Shown: positions 24,737 to 33,708, numbered from the stretch's first letter. The stretch is DNA of 64,000 nucleotides from Pseudomonadota bacterium (GCA_023418595.1 JAEZZI010000030.1:62001-126000), one strand, 5' to 3'. Numbers and translations are program-made. Notes: generated from the sequence alone by a model not told the origin.

Positions 24737-26713
24737 CTACTCGGCCAGTGCCGCCAAAATCTTCGGCGCGATCGCCTCTGCCGTAAGCCCGAAATGCTTG
24801 AACAGATCGCCCGCGGGAGCCGACGCGCCGAAGCCGTCCATGCCGAAGCGCAGCCCCTGCACCATCGTGTGGCGTTCCCAACCGAGCGTGCTGCCTGCCT
24901 CGATCGACACGCGCAGGATTTGCGACGGATCGACGGTCGGAAGGACATCCTCTCGGTAAGCCTCGTCCTGCGCGGCGAACAATTCCCAGCTCGGCATCGA
25001 TACGACGTCCGCACCGACGCCTTCGGCTTCGAGCTTATCGGCGACGCCCAGCGCGACTTCGACTTCGGAGCCGGTGGCGATCAGGATCACCCGGCGTTCG
25101 CCCTTGGCGGCGCGCAGCCGATACGCGCCCCTGGCCGACAGATTTTCCGATGCTTCCAGACGCACTTGCTGCAGGTTCTGACGGGTGAGTGCGAGCACCG
25201 ATGGGCCGTTCTTCTTGGCCAGCGCCAGTGCCCAGCATTCCGCCGTCTCGACCGCATCGGCGGGGCGGAACACCTGGAGATTGGGGATCAGCCGCAGCGA
25301 CATGACATGCTCGATCGGCTGATGCGTCGGCCCGTCCTCGCCCAGCCCGATCGAATCGTGAGTCATGACATAGATGACGCGCGTCTGCTGCAATGCCGAC
25401 AGCCGGATCGCCGGGCGGCAATAATCGCTGAACACCAGGAAGGTGCCGCCATAGGGGATGACCCCGCCGTGCAGCGCCATGCCGTTCATCGCCGCAGCCA
25501 TGCCAAATTCGCGAATGCCGTAATAGACATAGCGCCCGGCATAATCGTCGCGGGTGAAGGGCGACTGGTCCTTGGTTTTGGTGTTGTTCGATCCCGTCAG
25601 ATCGGCGGAACCGCCGATCGTCTCCGGTAGTGCGGCATTGATCGCGCCGAGTGCGATTTCGGATGCCTTGCGCGTCGCGATCTTTTGCGGATTGGCGATG
25701 AGCGAGGCGATGTGTGCCGACAGGCCGTCATCGGCGAAATCGCCCGCCATCCGGCGTTCGAAATCGGTGGCTTGCGAGTGGCCTGCGAGTCGTTTCTTCC
25801 ACGCCGCATGATCCTCAGCCCCGCGTTTGCCCGCCGCAGCCCAGGCATCGGCGATGTCGGCGGGCACGTCGAATGCCGCATGGCGCCAGCCCAGCGTCTC
25901 GCGCGCCGCCGCGACTTCCTCGGCACCCAGCGCCGCGCCGTGGGTGGCGGACGTGCCCTGCTTGTTGGGCGCGCCCTTGCCGATCACGGTCTTGCAGCGA
26001 ACCAGCGAGGGGCGTGGATCGCTCGCGGCGCTTTCCAGCGCCTTTGCGATCGAATCGAAATCATGGCCATCACATTCGGTGACGTGCCAGCCGCTTGCGG
26101 CATAGCGCGCGGGAATATCCTCGCAGGTCGACAATTCGGTCGAACCGTCGATGGTGATGCGATTGTCGTCCCACAGGACGTTGAGCCGCCCGAGGCGAAG
26201 CTGCCCGGCCAGTCCGATGGCTTCGTGGTTGACGCCTTCCATCAGACAGCCGTCGCCGGCGATCACCCAGGTCTTGTGATCGACCAGATCGTCGCCGAAC
26301 ACCGCGTTCAGATGCCGCTCGGCCATCGCCATGCCGACCGCCATCGCCAGCCCCTGTCCCAGCGGACCAGTGGTGCATTCGACGCCGGGCAGCTCGAAAT
26401 TTTCGGGGTGCCCCGCGCAAGGGCTGCCAAGCTTACGGAAATTGCGGATGTCGTCGATCGTCGGCCGCGCATAGCCGCTTAAATAGAGCAGGCTGTAGAT
26501 CAGCATCGACCCATGCCCCGCCGACAGCACGAAGCGGTCGCGGTCGGGCCAATGCGGGTCGGCGGCGTCGTATTTCAGGAACTGCGTCCACAGCACGGTC
26601 GCGACGTCGGCCATGCCCATCGGCATGCCGGGGTGACCGGATTTGGCGGCCTCCACCGCGTCCATCGACAACGCGCGGATGGCGTTGGCGAGATCGGATT
26701 GAGTAACGGCCAT
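24737..26713 (-). CDS. tkt: Transketolase
   Basis: This TPP enzyme moves two-carbon units in the non-oxidative pentose phosphate pathway. It has 658 residues. The TPP/Mg motif GDGCLMEGVNHEAIGLAG (the GDG...N type) is at about residues 155-172. His residues near KSGHPGMPMG and the pyrimidine-domain Glu (YYGIREFGMAAAMNGMALHGG region) are also present. The start is the ATG at 26711-26713 with GGGGAG just upstream. It is first in the minus-strand run tkt-gap-pgk-fda and divergent from the coiled-coil/zapA genes. Confidence 0.96.
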   Translation of the reverse strand: MAVTQSDLANAIRALSMDAVEAAKSGHPGMPMGMADVATVLWTQFLKYDAADPHWPDRDRFVLSAGHGSMLIYSLLYLSGYARPTIDDIRNFRKLGSPCAGHPENFELPGVECTTGPLGQGLAMAVGMAMAERHLNAVFGDDLVDHKTWVIAGDGCLMEGVNHEAIGLAGQLRLGRLNVLWDDNRITIDGSTELSTCEDIPARYAASGWHVTECDGHDFDSIAKALESAASDPRPSLVRCKTVIGKGAPNKQGTSATHGAALGAEEVAAARETLGWRHAAFDVPADIADAWAAAGKRGAEDHAAWKKRLAGHSQATDFERRMAGDFADDGLSAHIASLIANPQKIATRKASEIALGAINAALPETIGGSADLTGSNNTKTKDQSPFTRDDYAGRYVYYGIREFGMAAAMNGMALHGGVIPYGGTFLVFSDYCRPAIRLSALQQTRVIYVMTHDSIGLGEDGPTHQPIEHVMSLRLIPNLQVFRPADAVETAECWALALAKKNGPSVLALTRQNLQQVRLEASENLSARGAYRLRAAKGERRVILIATGSEVEVALGVADKLEAEGVGADVVSMPSWELFAAQDEAYREDVLPTVDPSQILRVSIEAGSTLGWERHTMVQGLRFGMDGFGASAPAGDLFKHFGLTAEAIAPKILAALAE

Positions 26714-26868
26714 GTGTCTCCCCGCAGGTGGCGCGGGAAACACCGACGGGTCGTCGGCGGCCTGGCCCGCGAATCGCTGGTGGGGAGCCTTTGGGGCGAC
26801 GACCGGCCTTCGTCAACCGGCGAGCCGTGCTTGCCGAGCCGGACCGCGCGGCCTATCCCTCGGCGGCT

Positions 26869-27063
26869 ATGGATGATCTGGCCAAACCTGCCCTCAATCG
26901 CATCGACGCCGCCATCGCGCGGATCGAACGCGCCGCCGCCGCCGCCCGCGCCGATCGCGAGGCGCTGTCGCGCCGCCACGAGCAATTGCGTGGCGAAATC
27001 ACCGATGCCATCGCCGCGCTCGACGCCGTGATCGACCGCAGCGAATCGGCGGAGAGCGTCTGA
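26869..27063 (+). CDS. Small coiled-coil protein upstream of zapA
   Basis: The 64-residue product is predicted to be one long helix: NRIDAAIARIERAAAAARADREALSRR and EITDAIAALDAVIDR show heptad-like spacing of hydrophobic residues. I place the start at the ATG at 26869; the frame is open further upstream but without coding character. The stop shares a base with the zapA ATG (TGATG), so the two are coupled. In Caulobacter, ZapA works with a co-encoded coiled-coil partner (ZauP). This gene may play that role, but homology is not established here. Confidence 0.75.
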   Translation: MDDLAKPALNRIDAAIARIERAAAAARADREALSRRHEQLRGEITDAIAALDAVIDRSESAESV

Positions 27064-27446
27064 TGGCCCAGATCACCATCCATGTCGGCGGTCGCGCGCA
27101 CGTCATCGCCTGTCGCGACGGCGAAGAGGATCATGTCCGCAAGCTGGGCGCGATGCTGGACGCGCATCACGCCAATGCCGACCGCGCATCGGCGGGTCAG
27201 TCGGGCGAACGTACCATGATGTTCGTCGCACTGTTCCTGGCCGACCAGCTGAACGAAGCGAACAAGGCGCTGTCGGCCCTCCCGCCCCCGCCGCCTTCCT
27301 ATCCGGTCGCCCAGCCGATCGCCAAGGCGGAGGAGCTGGACCTGGAGCCGACCAAGCCCAGGGGGGTCGATCCCGCGGTGCTTGATGCCATTGCCGAGCG
27401 GCTGGAGGCGCTGGCGGATCGATTGGAGCGCGAGACGTCGAGCTAA
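27063..27446 (+). CDS. zapA: Cell division protein ZapA
   Basis: ZapA binds and bundles FtsZ filaments at midcell. The product has 127 residues. The ZapA head is clear: ITIHVGGRAHVIACRDGEEDHVRKLGAMLD, followed by the helix with RTMMFVALFLADQLNEA. A Pro-rich linker (PPPPPSYPVAQP) and a C-terminal helix (LDAIAERLEALADRLERE) complete it. The gene order zapA - 6S RNA - 5-formyl-THF cyclo-ligase is widely conserved in proteobacteria and supports the call. Confidence 0.92.
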   Translation: MAQITIHVGGRAHVIACRDGEEDHVRKLGAMLDAHHANADRASAGQSGERTMMFVALFLADQLNEANKALSALPPPPPSYPVAQPIAKAEELDLEPTKPRGVDPAVLDAIAERLEALADRLERETSS

Positions 27447-27454
27447 ACCCGACC

Positions 27455-27482
27455 GTCACCCCAGCCGCAGTGCCGGGGTGAC
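27455..27482. repeat. Family A single hairpin after zapA, possible terminator
   Basis: GTCACCCC ... GGGGTGAC forms an 8-bp stem around the loop AGCCGCAGTGCC, 8 bases past the zapA stop. It is a half-unit of family A. It lies between zapA and the 6S promoter and could end zapA transcription, though no T run follows. Confidence 0.7.
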
Positions 27483-27526
27483 GAATGGTTGCGTGAAATC
27501 GGTCCTCCCCCACACCCCACACCCCA

Positions 27527-27555
27527 TTGCCCAACATCCCCCCGACCCCTAGATA
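27527..27555 (+). promoter_or_regulatory. Promoter of the 6S RNA gene
   Basis: TTGCCC (27527-27532) and TAGATA (27550-27555) are separated by 17 bases. The expected transcription start, about 6-7 bases downstream, falls at the 5' end of the 6S RNA closing stem. Confidence 0.7.
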
Positions 27556-27557
27556 GT

Positions 27558-27725
27558 CAGGTGGCGGGCACTGCCCGGTACGAGCTCACGATTATCCCTG
27601 AGGCTATCCAACATCCAAGGGGGCTGTCCCTGCGCGGACCCTGGTCCGTCGTATATGGTCCCCACCTGACGTTCTGGGCGTCGGTGGATATTCGAGCAAA
27701 CGGCCATGGCGGTCCCGCCACCTGA
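27558..27725 (+). ncRNA. ssrS: 6S RNA
   Basis: 6S RNA binds the sigma-70 RNA polymerase holoenzyme in stationary phase by mimicking an open promoter. The candidate is about 168 nt, the normal size. Its ends pair perfectly: CAGGTGGCGGG (27558-27568) with CCCGCCACCTG (27714-27724). The interior can fold into the expected long interrupted hairpin with GACCCTGGTCC near the apical part. The position between zapA and the 5-formyl-THF cyclo-ligase gene is the classic ssrS locus. A promoter is visible just upstream. Exact ends are estimates. Confidence 0.87.
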
Positions 27726-27771
27726 GCTTACGGTTCGGCTGATCCCGAGCGAAAGAGGGACCGCGCCCGTC

Positions 27772-28329
27772 ATGACCTTTTTCGACAAGCAGACGATCCG
27801 CCGCGAAGCCCGCGCCGCGCGCGACGCGTTTGTCGCGACCAACCCGATCGCGCTGTCGCCGCCCGTCGCCATAACCGATCGCTTCGCGCCCGGCGTCACG
27901 GTCGCCACCTATTTCCCCATCGCCAACGAGGCCGATCCCGCGCCGCTGGTCGCCGCCGCGCGCGCGGCAGGCGCGACGCTCGCGCTCGCGCATGTCGAAG
28001 CGCGCAGTGCGCCGATGCGGTTTTTGGAATGGCGCGAAGGAGACGTGCTGATCACCGGCCCGTTCGGGCTGACCCAGCCCGCCGCCAACGCTCCTGAGGT
28101 CGCACCGGACATCATCCTGACTCCCCTCGTCGCCTATGACCGGACCCTTCACCGGCTGGGCCAGGGGGCGGGCTTTTACGACCGGGCCTTTGCGCGCTAT
28201 CCCGACGCCTGGCGAGTCGGCATCGCCTGGTCCGCGCAGGAAGTCGCGGCGGTGCCGACCGATCCGTGGGACGTGCCGCTCCACGCATTGCTCAACGAAC
28301 ATGAATTTCTGGAACGAGGCGACCGATGA
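27772..28329 (+). CDS. 5-formyltetrahydrofolate cyclo-ligase
   Basis: The enzyme converts 5-formyl-THF to 5,10-methenyl-THF with ATP. It has 185 residues. The family hallmarks are KQTIRREARAARDA at the N-terminus and the nucleotide-binding LGQGAGFYDRAFAR region. ILTPLVAYDRTLHRLG is also typical. I start it at the ATG at 27772; the frame runs upstream into the 6S RNA gene, which is not coding. The stop overlaps the DUF2842 gene by 4 bases (ATGA). Confidence 0.92.
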   Translation: MTFFDKQTIRREARAARDAFVATNPIALSPPVAITDRFAPGVTVATYFPIANEADPAPLVAAARAAGATLALAHVEARSAPMRFLEWREGDVLITGPFGLTQPAANAPEVAPDIILTPLVAYDRTLHRLGQGAGFYDRAFARYPDAWRVGIAWSAQEVAAVPTDPWDVPLHALLNEHEFLERGDR

Positions 28330-28538
28330 GCGAACCCACCTGGCGCAAGCCCGTCGGCGGAATCGCGATCCTGGTGCTCATCACCTGCTGGGTCGTGCTG
28401 ATCGCCAGCTTTTCGGCGCAGATCGGATCGCTGCACTGGGCGTTGCAGGCGGTGATCTATCTGATCGCGGGCGTCATCTGGATCGCGCCGCTAAAGCCAT
28501 TGCTGCGCTGGATGGAACTGGGCCGCTGGAAAGCCTGA
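28326..28538 (+). CDS. DUF2842 family small membrane protein
   Basis: This 70-residue inner-membrane protein has two helices (GIAILVLITCWVVLIASF and VIYLIAGVIWIAPL) and the conserved ends SEPTWRKP and KPLLRWMELGRW, typical of the alphaproteobacterial DUF2842 family. Function unknown. Its ATG overlaps the stop of the cyclo-ligase gene by 4 bases. Confidence 0.85.
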   Translation: MSEPTWRKPVGGIAILVLITCWVVLIASFSAQIGSLHWALQAVIYLIAGVIWIAPLKPLLRWMELGRWKA

Positions 28539-28611
28539 GGGCGTCCACACGAAAACCACACTGTCCACGATGATTTGGGGAGCAAGAACGCCACTCTCCA
28601 TCCGAGGAAAG

Positions 28612-28688
<77 letters not shown>

Positions 28689-28755
28689 GTTCTTGCGAGG
28701 AGGCGGGCTCTAGGCGACGGTCTTTGGGGTGTCAACAGCCCCGCGACCGATAATT

Positions 28756-29979
28756 TCAACTTTGTTTCGAAACCCCGATTTCGTCGCGCGGACGGTCATG
28801 GATCAAGGTGCCGTGTTCGAACAGGAAACCGGCGATATCGGGCTTCCCCGCGGCTTTCAGCACAGTCTGGATGATGATGAGCAGCGGCACCGCAAGCAGC
28901 GCGCCGGGCGCGCCCCACACCCATCCCCAGAAGCTGAGCGAAATCAAAATCAGCACCGGGCTGATCGTTAGCCGGTGGCCGACCACCAGCGGGGTGATGA
29001 CGTTCGCTTCGATCAGGTGCGCGCCGGTCATGATCGCGGCCGGAAGCAGCGCCAGCCATATGTCCTCATAGGTCATGAGACCCCCGAGCGTCAGCAGCGC
29101 CGCCGCGACGATCGGACCCAGATAGGGAATGAAATTCAAGAGCGCGACGATCCCCCCCCACATCAGCGGCGTGGGCATGTCGATCATCCACAGGAAACCA
29201 GCAACCGTCAGGCCAAGCGTCGCATTGATGAGCGTGATGGTCCCGAGATAGGCCGAGGTGTCGTCCACGACGTCCTGGATCACCCGCGCGGTCGCCATCG
29301 CGCCGCCGAAGCTCGACCGGCTGCTGATCGCCCCGCGCCGCAGCCGCGTCCATCCCGACAGCAGGAAATAGATCAGCAGGATGGCAAAGAACATTTCGAT
29401 GACCGCTGCCGGGGCAGAGGTGGAGAACAGGTCGGCGACAGATGCGGGCGGCGCGGTCGGCGCGTCCCCGGCAGGCTGGGCGGGTTGCGTTGCCAGTTCG
29501 CCGAGCAACCGGTTCACGAATCGTTCGAGGTTCGAATAGAGATCAAGCAGCGGCGCGATGTTCGCCTGGATCCGCTCGATCCGGTCGGGCAGGATGCTGA
29601 TCCACGACCAGGCAGGCACCACGATCGACGCCAGCGCGACATTGACGATCGTCAGGAACAGCAACACACAGAACAACGCCGCCAGCGCCGAGGGCACGCG
29701 CCGCCGTTCCAGCCATTCGAGGATGGGAACGAGGGCAATCGCGATGACCATCGCCGCCGTCGTCGGCAGGAAGAAGGATGCGCCGCCTTTCAAGGCGAAC
29801 GGCAAGCCAAGGAACAACCCGATCCCGCCGATCAGCGCGACGCCCGCGAGCAACCGGTCGCGGCGAAGCTCTTCGTGTTGTCCCGGATCGTGCGGAACAG
29901 CCACGACTTCGCTCGCATCGACCGACGCCGGATTCTCTGCCAGTTCCTGAAATCGCCCCTGTTCGTCCACTTCCGCCAC
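28756..29979 (-). CDS. AI-2E family transporter (PF01594-type membrane protein)
   Basis: This polytopic inner-membrane protein belongs to the AI-2E/PerM family, whose members export small molecules or exchange ions; the substrate here cannot be told. It has 407 residues with about eight membrane segments. The C-terminal half has the family's LLNFIPYLGPIVAAALLTLGG and LIEANVITPLVVGHRLTISPVLILISL. A Pro/Ala-rich loop (about 165-180) lies between the halves. The start is given as the GTG at 29977-29979; a second GTG 9 bases in has a better-spaced AAAGG. The N-terminal 40 residues are polar. Confidence 0.9.
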   Translation of the reverse strand: MAEVDEQGRFQELAENPASVDASEVVAVPHDPGQHEELRRDRLLAGVALIGGIGLFLGLPFALKGGASFFLPTTAAMVIAIALVPILEWLERRRVPSALAALFCVLLFLTIVNVALASIVVPAWSWISILPDRIERIQANIAPLLDLYSNLERFVNRLLGELATQPAQPAGDAPTAPPASVADLFSTSAPAAVIEMFFAILLIYFLLSGWTRLRRGAISSRSSFGGAMATARVIQDVVDDTSAYLGTITLINATLGLTVAGFLWMIDMPTPLMWGGIVALLNFIPYLGPIVAAALLTLGGLMTYEDIWLALLPAAIMTGAHLIEANVITPLVVGHRLTISPVLILISLSFWGWVWGAPGALLAVPLLIIIQTVLKAAGKPDIAGFLFEHGTLIHDRPRDEIGVSKQS

Positions 29980-30044
29980 CTTTCGACTTTATCCCTAGTC
30001 GCATTCCGAAGTCGCGCAATCCCGCTTCTCGCCCGCCCCCTCAG

Positions 30045-30120
30045 CGTTCGTTTCGATCGAAGTCGAGAAACGTGCAACGCGCGCTTGAGACGCGTTTCTC
30101 GACTTTGCTCGAAACGAACG
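30045..30120. repeat. Family B palindromic element upstream of glpK
   Basis: CGTTCGTTTCGATCGAAGTC and GACTTTGCTCGAAACGAACG are inverted ends of a 76-base element with an inner GAGAAACG/CGTTTCTC. It is close to a perfect long hairpin. It lies between the divergent AI-2E transporter gene and glpK. Confidence 0.82.
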
Positions 30121-30157
30121 GGGTGGCGGTGATAGAATGATAGGTTAGCTTCGACAC

Positions 30158-31645
30158 ATGAGCGACTTCATCCTGGTCATCGACGAAGGCACCACCTCGA
30201 CCCGCGCAATGCTGTTCGCGGCGGACGGCGCGTGCATCGCCAGCCAATCCACCGATTTGACGCAGCACTACCCCCGCCCCGGTTGGGTCGAGCATGATGC
30301 GGCGGAAATCTGGACCCGGACGCGCGAGTGCGCCGCCGCGATGGTGACTCGCGCGGGCGGGGCGGGGCGGATCGCGTCGATCGGCATCACCAACCAGCGC
30401 GAGACCGTGGTGTTCTGGGACAAGGCAACCGGCGAACCGCTCGCCCCCGCCATCGTCTGGCAGGACCGGCGCACCGCCGACATCTGTGCGAGCTTGCGCG
30501 AACGGGGTGAGGAAGCGGCGGTTCAGGCGCGCACCGGATTGCTGCTCGATCCCTATTTCTCCGGCACCAAGATCGGCTGGGCGCTGGAGCACTGGCCGCA
30601 GCTGAGGGAAGCGGGCGAAAATCTGGCGATCGGCACGGTCGAAAGCTGGCTGGTGTGGAACCTGACCGCTCGCGACGATCGCGGCGGGCTGCACGTCACC
30701 GACGCCACCAACGCATCGCGCACCTTGTTGATGGGGCTGGGCAGCGGGCAGTGGGACGACGGGCTGATCGACCTGTTCGATGCGCCCCGCGCCGCCCTGC
30801 CCGAGATCATCGACTGTGCGGGCGAGTTCGGACGGACGAGCCTGTTCGGCGGCTCGATCCCGATCTGCGGGATGGCGGGCGACCAGCAGGCGGCGACGAT
30901 CGGTCAGGCGTGTCTGAAGCGCGGCGATGCCAAGGCGACGTTCGGGACCGGCGCGTTCATCCTTGCGAATGCGGGGACCACGCCGCCGCGATCGAAGAAC
31001 CGGCTGCTGGCGACGGTCGGCTGGCAGATCGGCGGCAAGCGCACTTACGCCATCGAAGGATCCGTATTCGTCGCGGGGAGCCTGATCCAGTGGCTGCGCG
31101 ATTCGATCGGGATGCTGAGCGATGCCGCCGAAAGCGAAGCACTCGCGCGGTCGGTCACGGACAATGGCGGGGTGTATCTGGTCCCGGCCCTGTCCGGCAT
31201 CGGCGCGCCCTGGTGGAAGCCCGAAGCGCGCGCGGCGATCAGCGGATTGAGCTTTTCCAGCACCCGCGCCCATATCGTCCGTGCCGCGCTGGAGGCGATG
31301 GCGCATCAGGCGCATGATCTGAAGACCGCCTTTGCCGCCGACGGCGCTGACTGGGCGAGCTTGCGGATCGACGGCGGCATGGTGCGCAACGACTGGATCG
31401 CACAGGATCTGGCCGACATGCTGGCGATCCCCGTCGAGCGCCCCGCCTTTACCGAGACCACCGCGCTGGGGGCGGCAATGCTGGCGGGCGTCGGCTGCGG
31501 CTGGTTCGCCGATCTGGACTCTGCGAGCGCAATGCGCGGGACGGTGGAGGCGTTCGCGCCCGGGATCGCGGACGATGTGCGCGAAACGCGGCTTGACGGC
31601 TGGCGCGCGGCGGTCGGGTCGGTGATGGAAGGTGCTGTTCGATGA
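30158..31645 (+). CDS. glpK: Glycerol kinase
   Basis: The enzyme phosphorylates glycerol to glycerol 3-phosphate, feeding lipid synthesis and glycolysis. It has 495 residues, normal for the FGGY kinase family. The N-terminal phosphate-binding DEGTTSTRAMLF, VWQDRRTADIC, GMAGDQQAATIGQACLKRGDAKATFGTGAF (second phosphate motif) and ETTALGAAMLAG are present. No glpF, glpD or regulator lies beside it; the downstream neighbour is a dioxygenase-like gene. Confidence 0.95.
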   Translation: MSDFILVIDEGTTSTRAMLFAADGACIASQSTDLTQHYPRPGWVEHDAAEIWTRTRECAAAMVTRAGGAGRIASIGITNQRETVVFWDKATGEPLAPAIVWQDRRTADICASLRERGEEAAVQARTGLLLDPYFSGTKIGWALEHWPQLREAGENLAIGTVESWLVWNLTARDDRGGLHVTDATNASRTLLMGLGSGQWDDGLIDLFDAPRAALPEIIDCAGEFGRTSLFGGSIPICGMAGDQQAATIGQACLKRGDAKATFGTGAFILANAGTTPPRSKNRLLATVGWQIGGKRTYAIEGSVFVAGSLIQWLRDSIGMLSDAAESEALARSVTDNGGVYLVPALSGIGAPWWKPEARAAISGLSFSSTRAHIVRAALEAMAHQAHDLKTAFAADGADWASLRIDGGMVRNDWIAQDLADMLAIPVERPAFTETTALGAAMLAGVGCGWFADLDSASAMRGTVEAFAPGIADDVRETRLDGWRAAVGSVMEGAVR

Positions 31646-31784
31646 TCGCGCCGGTTAACCGGGCGTAGAAGTTTCCCTGTCAATGAGGTGGCTGGCCCCG
31701 AATCGTCCACCCTTGCAACGCCTGAACATGACGACCAACGGCAGGCCAGTCGGAGAATGCCGGAACGTGATAGGGCAGACTGGC

Positions 31785-32852
31785 ATGAACGCACTCGAGC
31801 TTTCCAACGATACGTCCGTGTTCGAAGTGGCTGCCGTGCTGGATGAGGACGGCAAGCTCGCGAGCGATTGCGTCCGACACGCCCGGACGATGATCGACGA
31901 TCACGGTTTCGTCATCTTGACCGACCTTTTGTCGGACGAGGAAGCGGATGCGGGCCTTGACCTGATACGCCAGACGATCGACGATCCGGATCGCAACCGG
32001 GGTGCCTTTGCCAGCGAAACCGACAATCGCTATCGGCGGCGCGACTTTTGCTCGCTGCCATCCACGCCACCTGTCACCCGCTTTGCTGCCGCGCTGTGTC
32101 AGCGACTCGAAGGCGTGATCTCGGAATATTGCGGCCGGTCGCGCCCGCTGCTCGAAGTCACGACGCTGACCAGCTATCTCGGCTCGTCGCATCAATATAT
32201 TCACCGCGACCCGGCAGGCGTGATCAGCCTGTTTGCTGCCGTGGAGGACGTATCGGCGCAACAGGGCGGAACCGTGTTCGCCCCCGGCACGCACCTGTAT
32301 GGCGGCGCCGACAGCAAGCATGGCGGCCAGGCGCATGCGCTGATGGAGTTGTTTCGGATACGGTGCAATTACCGCATCTTTCGCCATAACCTGAAAAAAT
32401 TGTGGCGCATGCGCAAGGACACGAAGGCCCCGCTTGCGCCCGGCGAATTTATCGACCGCGTATGTTCGACCAAATGGGATCAGCACCAGCCCAATCTGAT
32501 GCGTTTCCTGCTGGGAAAGAATTCCCAGTTCAGCATCCACATGCTGAGCCCGGCGAAATTGTGGAAGCTCCATCGCCACCGCGATGTCCTCGACACCCTG
32601 TTCTCGTTGGTTCAGACGGCGCCGCGCAAGGGGACGGTCATTCTCTATCGCAGCGATCTTCTCCATGCCGGACCCGACAACCGGTCGCCGCATCCCCGCC
32701 GATTGTTCAGCATGAGCATCGCGCGCGACATCGTCGAACCCAAATACTGGAATGACGGCTATTCGCCGCACCCAACGCTGACCGCGCAGCCTCTGTGCCT
32801 GGGCGACCTTCTGGATCGCCCCCTCACCCCAGCCGCGCCGCTGCCTCGATAA
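31785..32852 (+). CDS. Phytanoyl-CoA dioxygenase-like Fe(II)/2-oxoglutarate oxygenase
   Basis: The product is about 355 residues from the ATG at 31785 (AGGG upstream). The frame is open to 31683, so the start is not certain. The iron-binding triad of the PhyH family is visible: His140-x-Asp142 (YIHRDPAG) and the distal His294 (LLHAGPDN), followed by Arg305/Arg306 for 2-oxoglutarate (HPRRLFSM). The N-terminal MIDDHGFVILTDLLSDEEAD is typical. Between the two iron motifs lies an insertion of about 90 residues rich in Lys, Arg and His (CNYRIFRHNLKKLWRMRKD). Substrate unknown. Its 3' end overlaps the convergent tpiA by 29 bases. Confidence 0.78.
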   Translation: MNALELSNDTSVFEVAAVLDEDGKLASDCVRHARTMIDDHGFVILTDLLSDEEADAGLDLIRQTIDDPDRNRGAFASETDNRYRRRDFCSLPSTPPVTRFAAALCQRLEGVISEYCGRSRPLLEVTTLTSYLGSSHQYIHRDPAGVISLFAAVEDVSAQQGGTVFAPGTHLYGGADSKHGGQAHALMELFRIRCNYRIFRHNLKKLWRMRKDTKAPLAPGEFIDRVCSTKWDQHQPNLMRFLLGKNSQFSIHMLSPAKLWKLHRHRDVLDTLFSLVQTAPRKGTVILYRSDLLHAGPDNRSPHPRRLFSMSIARDIVEPKYWNDGYSPHPTLTAQPLCLGDLLDRPLTPAAPLPR

Positions 32853-33579
32853 TCGGCACGAACTTCCCGCCCGTCAGGCTCGCGCCGCCGACCAGTGCGC
32901 CATCGACATGATCGATCGCCAGGATCGTCGCGGCGTTCGGTCCGTTGACCGATCCGCCGTAGAGGATGCGGATGCCGTCGGCGGCGTCGCCGACCATCTG
33001 GCGCAGCTTGGCGCGGGCGATGGCGTGGATCGCGGCGATCTCGTCCGGCGTCGGCGTGCGCCCCGTGCCGATCGCCCAGCGCGGTTCATAGGCGAGCGTG
33101 AACCAGTCGCCATGCGCATCGTCGGGCACCGATTTCTCGATCTGCGACTGGACGATGCGTTCGGCGCGGCCCGCGTCGCGTTCGGCCTCGGTCTCGCCGA
33201 CGCAAAGGATGACGTTCAGCCCGCCGCGATGCGCCGCTGCCGCCTTTGCCCAGGCGTCGTGGCTGGTTTCGTGCTGGTCGGCGCGACGTTCGCTGTGGCC
33301 GACGATGGTCAGGGTCGCGCCCGAATCGGCCAGCATCGCGGCGGAAATGCAGCCGGTATGCGCGCCTTCGGCATTTTCGTGGACGTCCTGCGCGCCGATG
33401 GCGAGCGACGGCGCGGCTTCGGCCGCAGGCGCGATCAGCGTGAACGGGACGCACAAGGCGACATCGACCGACGGGTGCGCGGCGGCGGCATCGGCGATCG
33501 CGCGCACCTCGTCCAGCGACGCGCGTGTGCCGAACATCTTCCAGTTGCCTGCGACCAGCTTGCGGCGTGAAACGGTCAT
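32824..33579 (-). CDS. tpiA: Triosephosphate isomerase
   Basis: The enzyme interconverts dihydroxyacetone phosphate and glyceraldehyde 3-phosphate. It has 251 residues. Active-site residues are Lys14 (GNWKMFG), His95 (IVGHSERR) and Glu165 (AYEPRWAIGTG), all present. In the active-site signature the residue after Pro is Arg167, where the family normally has Val, Leu, Ile or Met. The phosphate-binding GGSVNGPN and GALVGGASL are normal. It is convergent with the dioxygenase-like gene and shares 29 bases with its end. It is divergent from ppiD. Confidence 0.95.
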   Translation of the reverse strand: MTVSRRKLVAGNWKMFGTRASLDEVRAIADAAAAHPSVDVALCVPFTLIAPAAEAAPSLAIGAQDVHENAEGAHTGCISAAMLADSGATLTIVGHSERRADQHETSHDAWAKAAAAHRGGLNVILCVGETEAERDAGRAERIVQSQIEKSVPDDAHGDWFTLAYEPRWAIGTGRTPTPDEIAAIHAIARAKLRQMVGDAADGIRILYGGSVNGPNAATILAIDHVDGALVGGASLTGGKFVPIIEAAARLG

Positions 33580-33708
33580 GATCCCCCCGATGGCAAGTTT
33601 TTATGTCTATGCCGCCCGCTTAGCCGAAACGGTGCCGTCCGCAACCTTGAAGCGCGCGCAGCAGCCCCCTAAAGCAACGGCCAACATCCTTTCAGTGATC
33701 GGACCCAG

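Noticed and set aside
24634..25014. N-terminal extension of gap by 127 codons
   Set aside because: It would run through a family A repeat and into tkt, and the product is Arg/Ser-rich; the normal GAPDH N-terminus lies at 24633.
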